Assembly: GCA_937924555.1 (NCBI GenBank)
Contig: CALDSN010000135.1
Span: 1-13,267 of the forward strand
Reading direction: 5' to 3'
DNA from: an uncultured bacterium
Lineage (GTDB): Bacteria > Cloacimonadota > Cloacimonadia > Cloacimonadales > Cloacimonadaceae
DNA length: 13,267 nt
Shown here: positions 6,451 through 13,219 of the stretch, in pieces
How the letters are laid out: every line of letters begins with the position of its first letter
Position numbering within the stretch: the first letter of the stretch is position 1
Program-made: the position numbers and the translations under genes
The notes under the pieces: generated by a model
The model's input: the letters and a program-made list of their open reading frames with translations, nothing else
Databases searched by the model: none
What the model was told of the DNA's origin: nothing

Positions 6451-7086
6451 ATGGTAACAGCTAAGAAATATAATGTCAACGGCGAACTGATTGGTGAAGT
6501 TAATCTTCCTGCCAGTGTGTTTGATGTTGATGTCAATTCCCCTAAGGTTCTGCTGCACGAAGTGATCACCATGTACATGGGCAATCAGCGTCAAGGTACT
6601 GTGCAGAAGAAGAATCGCAGCATGACAGCCGGTAGCACCAAGAAGCTTTTCAAGCAGAAAGGCACCGGTAACGCCCGTGTTGGTACCCGCCGTTCTCCCG
6701 TTCGCGTTCACGGTGGTAAAGCATTCGCCATCTACCCGAAGGATTGGTATAAGAACATCCCCCGCACCAAGAAGCGCATGGCTTTGAAAGTAGCCTTGAC
6801 CGATCGTGCCCGTGATGGTCGCATCCTTATCGTGGACAGCATGGTTTTGGACAAGCCCAACACCAAGTTTGCCAAAGAACTTATTGCCAAGATTACTCCC
6901 GAAAGAGGACGCAAACTGGTGATAACCGATGGACACCACCTGCCCACCGTTAAAAGCTTCACCAACCTTCCCGATGTGATGACAGACCGTGCTGACAGTT
7001 TACATGCCTATGAAATTCTGAAGAGCAGCTATATCATCATGACCGGGGACGCCCTGAGAAAAGTGGAGGAGGTATTCAGCTCATGA
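6451..7086 (+). CDS. rplD: 50S ribosomal protein L4
   Basis: L4 lines the nascent peptide exit tunnel with its long loop and in some bacteria autoregulates the S10 operon through the leader RNA. The protein is 211 residues, typical length. The tunnel-loop signature KKLFKQKGTGNARVGTRRSP is clear, followed by the C-terminal globular part (ALKVALTDRA, GRILIVDS, DALRKVEEVF). The usual GGG-x-x-FGP of the loop reads HGGKAFAIYP here. ATG 6451 follows AGGTGG (6439-6444). The start region is a near-perfect tandem decamer: GTGGTAACAG is followed directly by ATGGTAACAG. The stop overlaps the rplW start as ATGA. Confidence 0.97.
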   Translation: MVTAKKYNVNGELIGEVNLPASVFDVDVNSPKVLLHEVITMYMGNQRQGTVQKKNRSMTAGSTKKLFKQKGTGNARVGTRRSPVRVHGGKAFAIYPKDWYKNIPRTKKRMALKVALTDRARDGRILIVDSMVLDKPNTKFAKELIAKITPERGRKLVITDGHHLPTVKSFTNLPDVMTDRADSLHAYEILKSSYIIMTGDALRKVEEVFSS

Positions 7087-7370
7087 TACACCCGCGTAAT
7101 ATCCTCATCAGCCCGATAATCACCGAGAAGAGCGGTAACCAGGTTCAGACATTGAACACTTACAGCTTCAAGGTGAGCATCAATGCTAATAAGATAGAGA
7201 TCAAACATGCCATCGAACGCATCTTTGCCGTGAAAGTGCTTTCGGTTAATACCATCCGTATGATGGGAAAGCCAAAACGCTTGGGTAAATACAGCGGTAA
7301 GCGTCCTGATTGGAAGAAGGCTATAGTCACACTTCGCAGCGGCGACAAGATTGCCGATTTCGAAGTATAA
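7083..7370 (+). CDS. rplW: 50S ribosomal protein L23
   Basis: L23 sits at the exit of the peptide tunnel and is the docking point for trigger factor and SRP. The protein is 95 residues, normal for the family. It shows the signature start PRNILISPIITEKS, the central YSFKVSINANKIEIKHAIER, FAVKVLSVNT and the end PDWKKAIVTLRSGDKI. Its ATG overlaps the rplD stop by 4 nt (ATGA), implying coupled translation. A purine-rich GGAGGAGG (7063-7070) lies 12 nt upstream, farther than usual. Confidence 0.97.
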   Translation: MIHPRNILISPIITEKSGNQVQTLNTYSFKVSINANKIEIKHAIERIFAVKVLSVNTIRMMGKPKRLGKYSGKRPDWKKAIVTLRSGDKIADFEV

Positions 7371-7381
7371 AGAGGTGAAGA

Positions 7382-8212
7382 ATGGGAATTAAGAAATATA
7401 AACCAACCACCCCGTCCATGCGCTTCCGCTCCGGTTATACCTTTGATGAGATAACAACTTCCAGTCCGGAAAAATCTCTGCTTAAAGCAGTTCGCAAGAC
7501 CGGTGGTCGCAATAACAATGGTAGAATCACTTGCCGTCACATCGGTGGTGGTCATCGTCGCCATTATCGCATTATAGATTTCAAGCGCGACAAAGCCGGT
7601 ATCCCGGCGAAAGTTGCCACCATAGAATATGATCCCAACCGCACAGCCCGCATCGCCTTGCTGCACTATGTTGACGGCGAGAAACGTTATATCATCGCTC
7701 CTGATGGTTTAACCGTGGGTGCCAAAGTGATGAGCGGTCCCGATGCCGAAATCGCTATTGGTAACGCCATTCCTTTGGAAAAGATTCCTTTGGGAAGCGT
7801 GGTTCACAACATCGAGCTTAAGAAAGGTAAGGGCGGTCAGATTGCCCGCAGTGCCGGAACTTATGGTCAGGTTGTAGCCAAAGACGGTGATTATGTTCAC
7901 GTGAAGATGCCCTCAAATGATGTGCATTTAATCCGCAAAGAATGTCTCGCTACTATGGGTCAGGTAAGCAATCCGGATCACTCACTGGTTCAGATTGGTA
8001 AAGCCGGACGCAATCGTTGGAAAGGTATCCGCCCCACAGTTCGTGGTGTGGCTATGAACCCTGTGGATCACCCCATGGGTGGTGGTGAAGGTAAGACCTC
8101 CGGTGGTGGACATCCTGTTTCACCTTGGGGTAAGCCTGCCAAGGGTGGCAAGACCCGTAAAACCCGCAAGTATTCCGATAAGTATATCGTGAAAGCGGTT
8201 AAAAAGAGATAG
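7382..8212 (+). CDS. rplB: 50S ribosomal protein L2
   Basis: L2 is a primary 23S rRNA binder needed for subunit association and peptidyl transferase function. The protein is 276 residues, standard length. N-terminal landmarks are KKYKPTTPSMRFRSG, TGGRNNNGRITCRHIGGGHRR and YRIIDFKRDK; the C-terminal ones are RWKGIRPTVRGVAMNPVDHP, HPVSPWGKPAKGGKTRKTRK and SDKYIV. The conserved histidine of VDHP is His230. The next motif reads HPMGGGEGKTSGG, with Met232 where many bacteria have His, a variant I associate with FCB-group L2. AGAGGTG (7371-7377) precedes ATG 7382. Confidence 0.98.
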   Translation: MGIKKYKPTTPSMRFRSGYTFDEITTSSPEKSLLKAVRKTGGRNNNGRITCRHIGGGHRRHYRIIDFKRDKAGIPAKVATIEYDPNRTARIALLHYVDGEKRYIIAPDGLTVGAKVMSGPDAEIAIGNAIPLEKIPLGSVVHNIELKKGKGGQIARSAGTYGQVVAKDGDYVHVKMPSNDVHLIRKECLATMGQVSNPDHSLVQIGKAGRNRWKGIRPTVRGVAMNPVDHPMGGGEGKTSGGGHPVSPWGKPAKGGKTRKTRKYSDKYIVKAVKKR

Positions 8213-8227
8213 TGTGAGGATATAATA

Positions 8228-8503
8228 ATGGCACGTTCAGTAAAAAAAGGTCCCTTTGTTGACGATCACTTGATGAAGAAAGTGGTGGTATTGGATGCCG
8301 AGAGCAAGAAGAGTGTTATTAAAACTTGGTCTCGTCGTTCCGTGATACTTCCGTCCTTCATCGGGCACACCTTCTCAGTGCATAACGGGCACAAGTTTGT
8401 TCCTGTATATGTTACGGAAAACATGGTTGGTCACAAGCTGGGTGAGTTCTCTCCCACACGTACCTACCGTGGACACAAAGAGAAGAAGAAAAAGGGTAAA
8501 TAG
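8228..8503 (+). CDS. rpsS: 30S ribosomal protein S19
   Basis: S19 binds the head of the 30S subunit with S13, near the A-site tRNA. The protein is 91 residues, typical. It shows the near-universal MARSVKKGPFVDDHLMKK, the TWSRRSVILPSFIGHTFSVHNG core and VPVYVTENMVGHKLGEFSPTR, followed by a lysine-rich tail. ATG 8228 follows GTGAGGA (8214-8220). The gap from rplB is 15 nt, among the largest in the operon. Confidence 0.98.
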   Translation: MARSVKKGPFVDDHLMKKVVVLDAESKKSVIKTWSRRSVILPSFIGHTFSVHNGHKFVPVYVTENMVGHKLGEFSPTRTYRGHKEKKKKGK

Positions 8504-8517
8504 GAGAGAGAAGAATA

Positions 8518-8856
8518 ATGGAAGCAACCGCTAAACTTCGCTTCGCCCGTGGTTCCGCCCGTAAAGCCCGTTTGGTGCTGGATACAATCCGTTACAAGCG
8601 TGTAACAGAGGCCCAGCATCTGCTGAAGTTTTCACGTCGCAGAGCAGCAACTCATATATATAAGTTATTGGCATCCGCTATAGCCAACGCACAGGTTAAG
8701 GACCCAAAGGTTGATCTTAATCAGATGTTCGTTACCCAGGCCATGGCAGATGAAGGCCCACAAATGAAACGGTTTATGCCCAGAGCTCAGGGAAGAGCCT
8801 TTATGATAAGAAAACAGACTTGTCATATTTCCCTTGAGATTCAAACCATAGAGTAG
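8518..8856 (+). CDS. rplV: 50S ribosomal protein L22
   Basis: L22 extends a beta-hairpin into the peptide exit tunnel beside L4. The protein is 112 residues, normal. Signatures are AKLRFARGSARKARLVLDTI, SRRRAATHIYKLLASAIANA, the tunnel hairpin region GPQMKRFMPRAQGRAF and the end THISLEI-like CHISLEIQTIE. AGGAGAGAG (8502-8510) overlaps the rpsS stop and precedes ATG 8518 by 7 nt. Confidence 0.97.
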   Translation: MEATAKLRFARGSARKARLVLDTIRYKRVTEAQHLLKFSRRRAATHIYKLLASAIANAQVKDPKVDLNQMFVTQAMADEGPQMKRFMPRAQGRAFMIRKQTCHISLEIQTIE

Positions 8857-8865
8857 GAGGAAAAC

Positions 8866-9516
8866 TTGGGACAAAAAATACACCCCGTCCTATACCGTCT
8901 TGGTGTTAATAAAGACACCGATTCCATCTGGTTTGCTCAGGGAACTTCTTATGTGGATTTCCTCCAGGAAGATATCAAAGTCCGGAGTTACATCCATAAG
9001 AGACTTTCAGCCAAGATGGTTTCTAAAGTAAAGATCTCTCGCAAGACCAACTCGATAGTAATTGATATTCACACCGCCCGTCCCGGATTGGTGATTGGTA
9101 AGAAAGGTGAGGATATCGAGAAGCTTCGTAACGAGTTGAATGTATTAATCAATAAGAATCGCCCCAATCCGATCGTGGTTTCAATCAACATTGAACAGAT
9201 CGATAAAATGTGGCTTGATGCGCGTTTAGTTGGACTGGAAATTGGTCGTCAATTAGAAGAGCGCGTTAGTTTTCGCCGTGCCATGAAGATGGCTATTCGT
9301 AACGTTATAAAAGAAGGCGCACAAGGCGTCAAAGTTCAGGTCTCAGGTCGTTTAGGCGGTGCCGAGATTGCACGTTCCGAACGCTACAAACAAGGCAGAA
9401 CCCCCCTTCATACCCTTCGTGCTGATATCGATTATGCCCATGTGGAAGCAAATACTACATATGGTGTTATCGGCATTAAAGTTTGGGTATATAAGGGTGA
9501 TATCTTAGGTCATTAG
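8866..9516 (+). CDS. rpsC: 30S ribosomal protein S3
   Basis: S3 lies at the mRNA entry pore of the 30S subunit and contributes to mRNA unwinding. The protein is 216 residues. It begins with the family signature MGQKIHP...RLG, so the TTG at 8866 is the start; it is supported by a perfect AGGAGG (8855-8860) with 5-nt spacing. A KH type 2 RNA-binding domain carries GKKG at residues 78-81 (LVIGKKGEDIEKL). The C-terminal domain shows RRAMKMAIRN, GVKVQVSGRLGGAEIAR and THTL-type RTPLHTLRADIDYA. TTG is the rarest start type in this operon, offset here by the best binding site. Confidence 0.97.
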   Translation: MGQKIHPVLYRLGVNKDTDSIWFAQGTSYVDFLQEDIKVRSYIHKRLSAKMVSKVKISRKTNSIVIDIHTARPGLVIGKKGEDIEKLRNELNVLINKNRPNPIVVSINIEQIDKMWLDARLVGLEIGRQLEERVSFRRAMKMAIRNVIKEGAQGVKVQVSGRLGGAEIARSERYKQGRTPLHTLRADIDYAHVEANTTYGVIGIKVWVYKGDILGH

Positions 9517-9527
9517 GAGATAGAGGA

Positions 9528-9947
9528 ATGTTAGCCCCAAAAAAAGTAAGACATCGGAAAATGATGAAGGGCAAGAGATCCGGACTGTCCTGGACCGGAT
9601 GCAACGTTTCCTTTGGTGATTATGGATTAATCGCTCTTGAGGATGCCTTCATCTCCAGTCGCCAGATCGAAGCTGCCCGTATAGCCATAACCCGTCACAT
9701 GAAGCGTTTGGGAAAAGTATGGATTCGCATATTCCCGGATAAGCCAATCACCTCAAAGCCAGCCGAAACCCGTATGGGTAAGGGTAAGGGTGCTCCGGAG
9801 TACTGGGTTGCCGTGGTTCGTCCCGGTAGAGTGCTCTTTGAGATTGAAGGTGTGGATGTAAAGATAGCCAAGGAAGCAATGCGCTTGGCAGCCCACAAGT
9901 TGCCGATTCTGACGCGTGTGATTGCCCGCGAAGGAGTGGAATTATGA
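9528..9947 (+). CDS. rplP: 50S ribosomal protein L16
   Basis: L16 contacts A-site tRNA and organises the 50S central protuberance base. The protein is 139 residues. It starts MLAPKKVRHRKMMKG, then ISSRQIEAARIAITRHMKR, GKVWIRIFPDKPITSKPAE, TRMGKGKGAPEYWVAVV and a closing AAHKLPILTR. Arg82 in RMGKGKG aligns with the arginine hydroxylated by YcfD in E. coli. The PAE-R-MGKGKGAPE form is typical of FCB bacteria. AGGAGA (9515-9520) overlaps the rpsC stop. The stop overlaps rpmC as ATGA. Confidence 0.97.
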   Translation: MLAPKKVRHRKMMKGKRSGLSWTGCNVSFGDYGLIALEDAFISSRQIEAARIAITRHMKRLGKVWIRIFPDKPITSKPAETRMGKGKGAPEYWVAVVRPGRVLFEIEGVDVKIAKEAMRLAAHKLPILTRVIAREGVEL

Positions 9948-10138
9948 AGAACGATGAATTACGCGAATTAAGCATCCCCGAGCTTCAAGCAAAGATGGAA
10001 GAACTTCGCATCGAGCTGTTTAACCTGCGCTTTCAAAAAGCCAAGAACTTGCTCGATCGCCCAGATCGAATTCGCATCATCCGCCGCGACATCGCCAGGA
10101 TTATAACCATCATCAAAGAAAAAGAGCTAAAGGCTTGA
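9944..10138 (+). CDS. rpmC: 50S ribosomal protein L29
   Basis: L29 is a small two-helix protein next to L23 at the tunnel exit. The protein is 64 residues, normal length, almost entirely helical and coiled-coil-like: ELRELSIPELQAKMEELRIE, then LFNLRFQKAKNLLDRPDRIR and a C-terminal RRDIARIITIIKEKE. Its ATG overlaps the rplP stop by 4 nt, and AAGGAG (9931-9936) lies within rplP 7 nt upstream. Confidence 0.96.
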   Translation: MKNDELRELSIPELQAKMEELRIELFNLRFQKAKNLLDRPDRIRIIRRDIARIITIIKEKELKA

Positions 10139-10146
10139 GGTGAAAA

Positions 10147-10401
10147 GTGTCTAGTACTCATAAAATGATTAAACAAGGAATTGTGGTTAGCGATAAGAGC
10201 GACAAGACCATCGTTGTTCGTGTCCAACGGCAATTCATTCATCCGCTGTATAAGAAGACTGTCCGTCGTCATAAGAAGTTTATGGCTCATGACGAGCTTA
10301 ATGATGCACATGAAGGTGATGTGGTTGAGATAATGGAATCACGTCCGATGAGTGCCCGTAAGCGCTGGACCTTAGTCAGAATAGTAGAAAGAAGTAAGTA
10401 A
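10147..10401 (+). CDS. rpsQ: 30S ribosomal protein S17
   Basis: S17 is an OB-fold 16S rRNA binder acting early in 30S assembly. The protein is 84 residues from GTG 10147. It shows GIVVSDKSDKTIVVRV, HPLYKKTVRRHKKFMAHDE and the closing GDVVEIMESRPMSARKRW. The GTG start follows GAGGTG (10137-10142), which overlaps the rpmC stop. No in-frame ATG exists upstream in the 8-nt gap; an internal ATG seven codons in would remove part of the N-terminus. Confidence 0.96.
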   Translation: MSSTHKMIKQGIVVSDKSDKTIVVRVQRQFIHPLYKKTVRRHKKFMAHDELNDAHEGDVVEIMESRPMSARKRWTLVRIVERSK

Positions 10402-10412
10402 GGGGTTTTGGA

Positions 10413-10781
10413 ATGATTCAAGTTCAAACCGTGTTGAATATCGCCGATAACTCTGGCGCAAAGAAAGCTATGTGCATCAAGGTTCTTGGTGGCTCAAAGC
10501 GCAAGTATGCGTCGATTGGGGACATCATTGTTGTCGCGATCAAATCCGCTACTCCCGGCGGTAAGGTAAAAAAAGGAACAGTCGAGAAAGCTGTTATCGT
10601 TCGCACCGCGAAAGAAGTGCGTCGTCCTGATGGATCATATATCCGTTTTTCGGACAATGCTGCAGTAATAATCGACGATAAGTTGGAACCGAAGGGCACC
10701 CGCATCTTTGGTCCCGTAGCCCGTGAACTTCGTGAGCACCACTATATGAAAATAGTGTCCTTGGCTCCGGAAGTGTTGTAG
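10413..10781 (+). CDS. rplN: 50S ribosomal protein L14
   Basis: L14 lies at the subunit interface, contributing to an intersubunit bridge, and is the target of the silencing factor RsfS. The protein is 122 residues, exactly the usual length. Signatures are MIQVQTVLNIADNSGAKKAM, the CIKVLGGSKRKYASIGDIIV block, VVRT-like VIVRTAKEVRRPDGSYIRF and RIFGPVARELRE. The gap from rpsQ is only 11 nt with no promoter, so the S10 and spc parts are joined in one unit here. AAGGGG (10400-10405) is a weaker binding site than its neighbours'. Confidence 0.98.
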   Translation: MIQVQTVLNIADNSGAKKAMCIKVLGGSKRKYASIGDIIVVAIKSATPGGKVKKGTVEKAVIVRTAKEVRRPDGSYIRFSDNAAVIIDDKLEPKGTRIFGPVARELREHHYMKIVSLAPEVL

Positions 10782-10789
10782 GAGGAATC

Positions 10790-11110
10790 GTGGCACAGAA
10801 TAAGTTGAACTTAAAAAAGGGTGATTTGGTTGTCGTGATATCCGGTGAAGACAGAGGTAAGAAAGGTCATGTGTTAAAAGCCTTTCCCAAGACTGGCCGT
10901 GTTATCGTGGAAAAAGTGCATATGATCAAGAAGCATGCCAAACCATCACAACGTAACCCTCAGGGTGGCATCATCACCATGGAAGCTCCCATTCAAGCAT
11001 CGAATGTTATGCTCTTCAACGAAAAGCTGAATGCAGTATCCAAACCTGTGATCCAGATTCGTGAAGGCAATAGAGTTCGTGTTTGCAAGAAATCCGGTGA
11101 CGAACTGTAA
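10790..11110 (+). CDS. rplX: 50S ribosomal protein L24
   Basis: L24 is an early assembly initiator binding the 5' end of 23S rRNA near the tunnel exit. The protein is 106 residues, typical. A KOW motif is visible near the N-terminus (KKGDLVVVISGEDRGKKGHV), followed by KTGRVIVEKVHMIKKHAKPS, GGIITMEAPIQASNVML and a basic end. The start is GTG 10790 behind AGGAGG (10780-10785), which overlaps the rplN stop. Confidence 0.97.
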   Translation: MAQNKLNLKKGDLVVVISGEDRGKKGHVLKAFPKTGRVIVEKVHMIKKHAKPSQRNPQGGIITMEAPIQASNVMLFNEKLNAVSKPVIQIREGNRVRVCKKSGDEL

Positions 11111-11122
11111 GAGGAGAATTAA

Positions 11123-11668
11123 ATGAACCGTTTGAAAGAACAATATAGAACCAAGGTTATTGAAGCCATGAAGAAAAACTTCGGCTACAAGAACCCTCAT
11201 CAAGTGCCCAAACTGGATAAAATAGTAGTAAGCATGGGTGTTGGACATGCAACCCAGAATAAAGCTCTCCTTGACAACGCAGTGAAGGACATGGAACAGA
11301 TTTGCGGACGTAAAGTGGTGGTAACCAGAGCTCGTAAGTCTATATCCAATTTCAAACTGCGTCAAGGAATGCCAATTGGTTGCAAAGTAACTCTCAGAGA
11401 TGAAGTGATGTACGAGTTTTTTGATCGCCTTACTTCCATTGTAATTCCCCGTATTCGTGATTTTCGCGGAATACCGGCAAACTCCTTTGACGGCAGAGGA
11501 AACTTCTCCTTTGGTTTGAAAGAGCAGACTGTGTTTCCGGAGATTGAGTACGACAAAATCGATGCCATCCGCGGAATGAATATCACCATCGTGACCACTG
11601 CACATACCGATGAAGAATGCAGAGAGCTGTTACGTGAGCTTGGTATGCCTTTCCAGAAGAATCAGTAA
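11123..11668 (+). CDS. rplE: 50S ribosomal protein L5
   Basis: L5 binds 5S rRNA and contacts P-site tRNA from the central protuberance. The protein is 181 residues, standard. Landmarks are MNRLKEQYRTKVIEAMKKNF, the VPKLDKIVVSMGVG block, TRARKSISNFKLRQGMPIGC, RIRDFRGIPANSFDGRGNFS, the GLKEQTVFPEI block and the end TAHTDEECRELLRELGMPF. GAGGAG (11111-11116) precedes ATG 11123 with 6-nt spacing. A long antisense frame here is a shadow. Confidence 0.98.
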   Translation: MNRLKEQYRTKVIEAMKKNFGYKNPHQVPKLDKIVVSMGVGHATQNKALLDNAVKDMEQICGRKVVVTRARKSISNFKLRQGMPIGCKVTLRDEVMYEFFDRLTSIVIPRIRDFRGIPANSFDGRGNFSFGLKEQTVFPEIEYDKIDAIRGMNITIVTTAHTDEECRELLRELGMPFQKNQ

Positions 11669-11679
11669 GGAGATAGCAA

Positions 11680-11865
11680 GTGGCAAAGAAATCACTTATC
11701 ATAAAACAACAAAGAACTCCTAAGTTCAAAGTTAGAAAGTACAACCGTTGCATGCTCTGCGGACGTCCACGTGCTTTTATGCGCGATTTTGGATTGTGCC
11801 GTCTGTGCTTCCGCAAATACGCTTCGCTGGGTCAGATACCCGGCATAACCAGAAGTAGCTGGTAA
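11680..11865 (+). CDS. rpsN: 30S ribosomal protein S14, zinc-binding (type Z)
   Basis: S14 completes the 30S head. The protein is 61 residues, the short zinc-binding form; the zinc-free form is about 90-100. The zinc ligands are Cys24, Cys27, Cys40 and Cys43 (C-x2-C-x12-C-x2-C), followed by FRKYASLGQIPGITRSSW, the standard end. The start is GTG 11680 behind AAGGAG (11667-11672). No second, zinc-independent copy is in the window. The gene is sometimes called rpsZ. Confidence 0.97.
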   Translation: MAKKSLIIKQQRTPKFKVRKYNRCMLCGRPRAFMRDFGLCRLCFRKYASLGQIPGITRSSW

Positions 11866-11881
11866 TAAATGGAGGAAAATA

Positions 11882-12295
11882 ATGAGCGTTAGTGATCCGA
11901 TAGCTGATGCATTAACCAAGATTCGTAATGCATATCGTGCCGGACATACGCAGGTGATCGTTAACCACAATAAGCTTGTAGAAGCTTTGGTGAACATCCT
12001 TGCTGAAGAGAATTTCGTTAATAGCGTCCAAATTCTCGACAAAGATCCGGAGCACAAATTCAACTTTAAACGTATTTTAGTAATCCTTAGATACACCAAC
12101 GCAGGTGCACCGGTGATGCAGGGATTGGTTAGAGTTTCCAAACCCGGAAGACGTGTTTACGTCAAGGCTGACAATTTACCCAGCGTTTACAATAATACAG
12201 GTTGTGCGATTATTTCCACCAGTAATGGTGTGATGGTAGATCGCGATGCCCGTATTAAACGTGTTGGCGGTGAATATGTCTGCAGAGTGTGGTAG
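11882..12295 (+). CDS. rpsH: 30S ribosomal protein S8
   Basis: S8 binds the central domain of 16S rRNA and in E. coli also represses the spc operon. The protein is 137 residues, slightly above the usual 130-132. It begins SVSDPIADALTKIRNAYRAG and ends with VSKPGRRVYVKADNLP, then GCAIISTSNGVMVDRDARIK and GGEYVCRVW. The extra residues seem to lie in the central KDPEHKFNFKR stretch. GGAGG (11871-11875) precedes ATG 11882. The 16-nt gap after rpsN is the widest in the operon. Confidence 0.97.
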   Translation: MSVSDPIADALTKIRNAYRAGHTQVIVNHNKLVEALVNILAEENFVNSVQILDKDPEHKFNFKRILVILRYTNAGAPVMQGLVRVSKPGRRVYVKADNLPSVYNNTGCAIISTSNGVMVDRDARIKRVGGEYVCRVW

Positions 12296-12304
12296 GAGGT
12301 TTCG

Positions 12305-12877
12305 ATGTCACGCATTGGTAAAGCCCCTATAAAACTTAGCTCTGATATAAAAGTAACAGTAACCGGTGATGTGGTAAACGTCAAAGGTAAACTGGGCGAA
12401 CTGAGCTACACACTTCTCCCCGGTATCTCAATCCAAATGGAAGAAAACGTACTTCACGTATTAAGAGCAGAAGAGACCAAGACATTACGTGCTTACCATG
12501 GGCTTAGCAGAGCTTTGATCCAAAACATGGTTACCGGTGTCAGTGAAGGCTTCAGCAAAACCCTTCACATCTTTGGAACAGGTTATTCTTCTGAAGTGCT
12601 TGGCCCCTGGTTGAAATTAACCCTGGGATACTCTCATGACATCCTGCTGCAGATTCCAGCCGGATTGAGCGTTACTGCACAGCCGGTTCCGCGTTCCAAG
12701 GGCACACGTTCCGACTTCACAAGTATTATTACCATTAATGGCGTAGACAGACAGCTTGTTGGTCAGTTTGCCGCTGAAGTGCGTGGTTGCAGACCTCCCG
12801 AAAATTACAAAGGGAAGGGCGTGCGCTATCATGATGAGCACGTCACCATCAAAGCCGGTAAAGCCGGAAGCAAGTAA
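12305..12877 (+). CDS. rplF: 50S ribosomal protein L6
   Basis: L6 binds helix 97 of 23S rRNA near the GTPase-associated centre. The protein is 190 residues, about ten longer than the usual 177-180. It starts MSRIGKAPIKLSSDIKVTV and has both L6 repeats: VNVKGKLGELSYTL, then GTGYSSEVLGPWLKLTLGYS. It ends RQLVGQFAAEVRGCRPPENY with KGKGVRYHDE. The extra length sits after AGLSVTA, roughly residues 126-136 (PVPRSKGTRSDF). AGGAGGT (12294-12300) overlaps the rpsH stop and stands 4 nt before ATG 12305. Confidence 0.97.
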   Translation: MSRIGKAPIKLSSDIKVTVTGDVVNVKGKLGELSYTLLPGISIQMEENVLHVLRAEETKTLRAYHGLSRALIQNMVTGVSEGFSKTLHIFGTGYSSEVLGPWLKLTLGYSHDILLQIPAGLSVTAQPVPRSKGTRSDFTSIITINGVDRQLVGQFAAEVRGCRPPENYKGKGVRYHDEHVTIKAGKAGSK

Positions 12878-12890
12878 GTGAGGTGATGAA

Positions 12891-13219
12891 ATGATAAAAT
12901 CAACATGTAAGATAAAAACTGCCCTCCGTACACGTCGCAGAGCTGCAATACGCAAGCGTCTCAGTGGCACTGCAGAGCGTCCTCGCCTCGTGGTGTTCCG
13001 CTCACTGAAGAACATCTACGCCCAGATTATAGACGATACCCGTGGTGTAACCTTGGTATCTATGTCCACCATTGCAAAAGATGCCAATAACCTTGAAGGC
13101 ACCAAGAAAACAGCCCAGAGTTTCGAAGTTGGTGTGAAGCTCGGAGAAAAAGCCTTGGCAGCCGGGATCACCAAAATAGCCTTTGATCGCGCCGGATATA
13201 AGTATCATGGTCGTGTAAA
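12891..13219 (+). CDS. rplR: 50S ribosomal protein L18, 3' truncated by adapter sequence
   Basis: L18 binds 5S rRNA with L5 in the central protuberance. About 109 genuine codons are present: a basic N-terminus (TRRRAAIRKRLSGTAERPRL), VVFRSLKNIYAQIIDD, and AAGITKIAFDRAGYKYHGRV near the end. The family is usually about 117-120 residues and ends shortly after HGRVKALA-type sequence, so roughly ten codons and the stop are missing. The reading frame continues without a stop into 13220-13267, but that part is sequencing adapter and gives a false tail beginning DRKSTRLNSSH. GAGGTGAT (12880-12887) precedes ATG 12891. In the canonical order rpsE would follow. Confidence 0.95.

Noticed and set aside
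10946..11605. Antisense ORF of 219 codons across rplX and rplE
   Set aside because: It is a shadow of two unmistakable ribosomal protein genes, and its translation shows no family signature.
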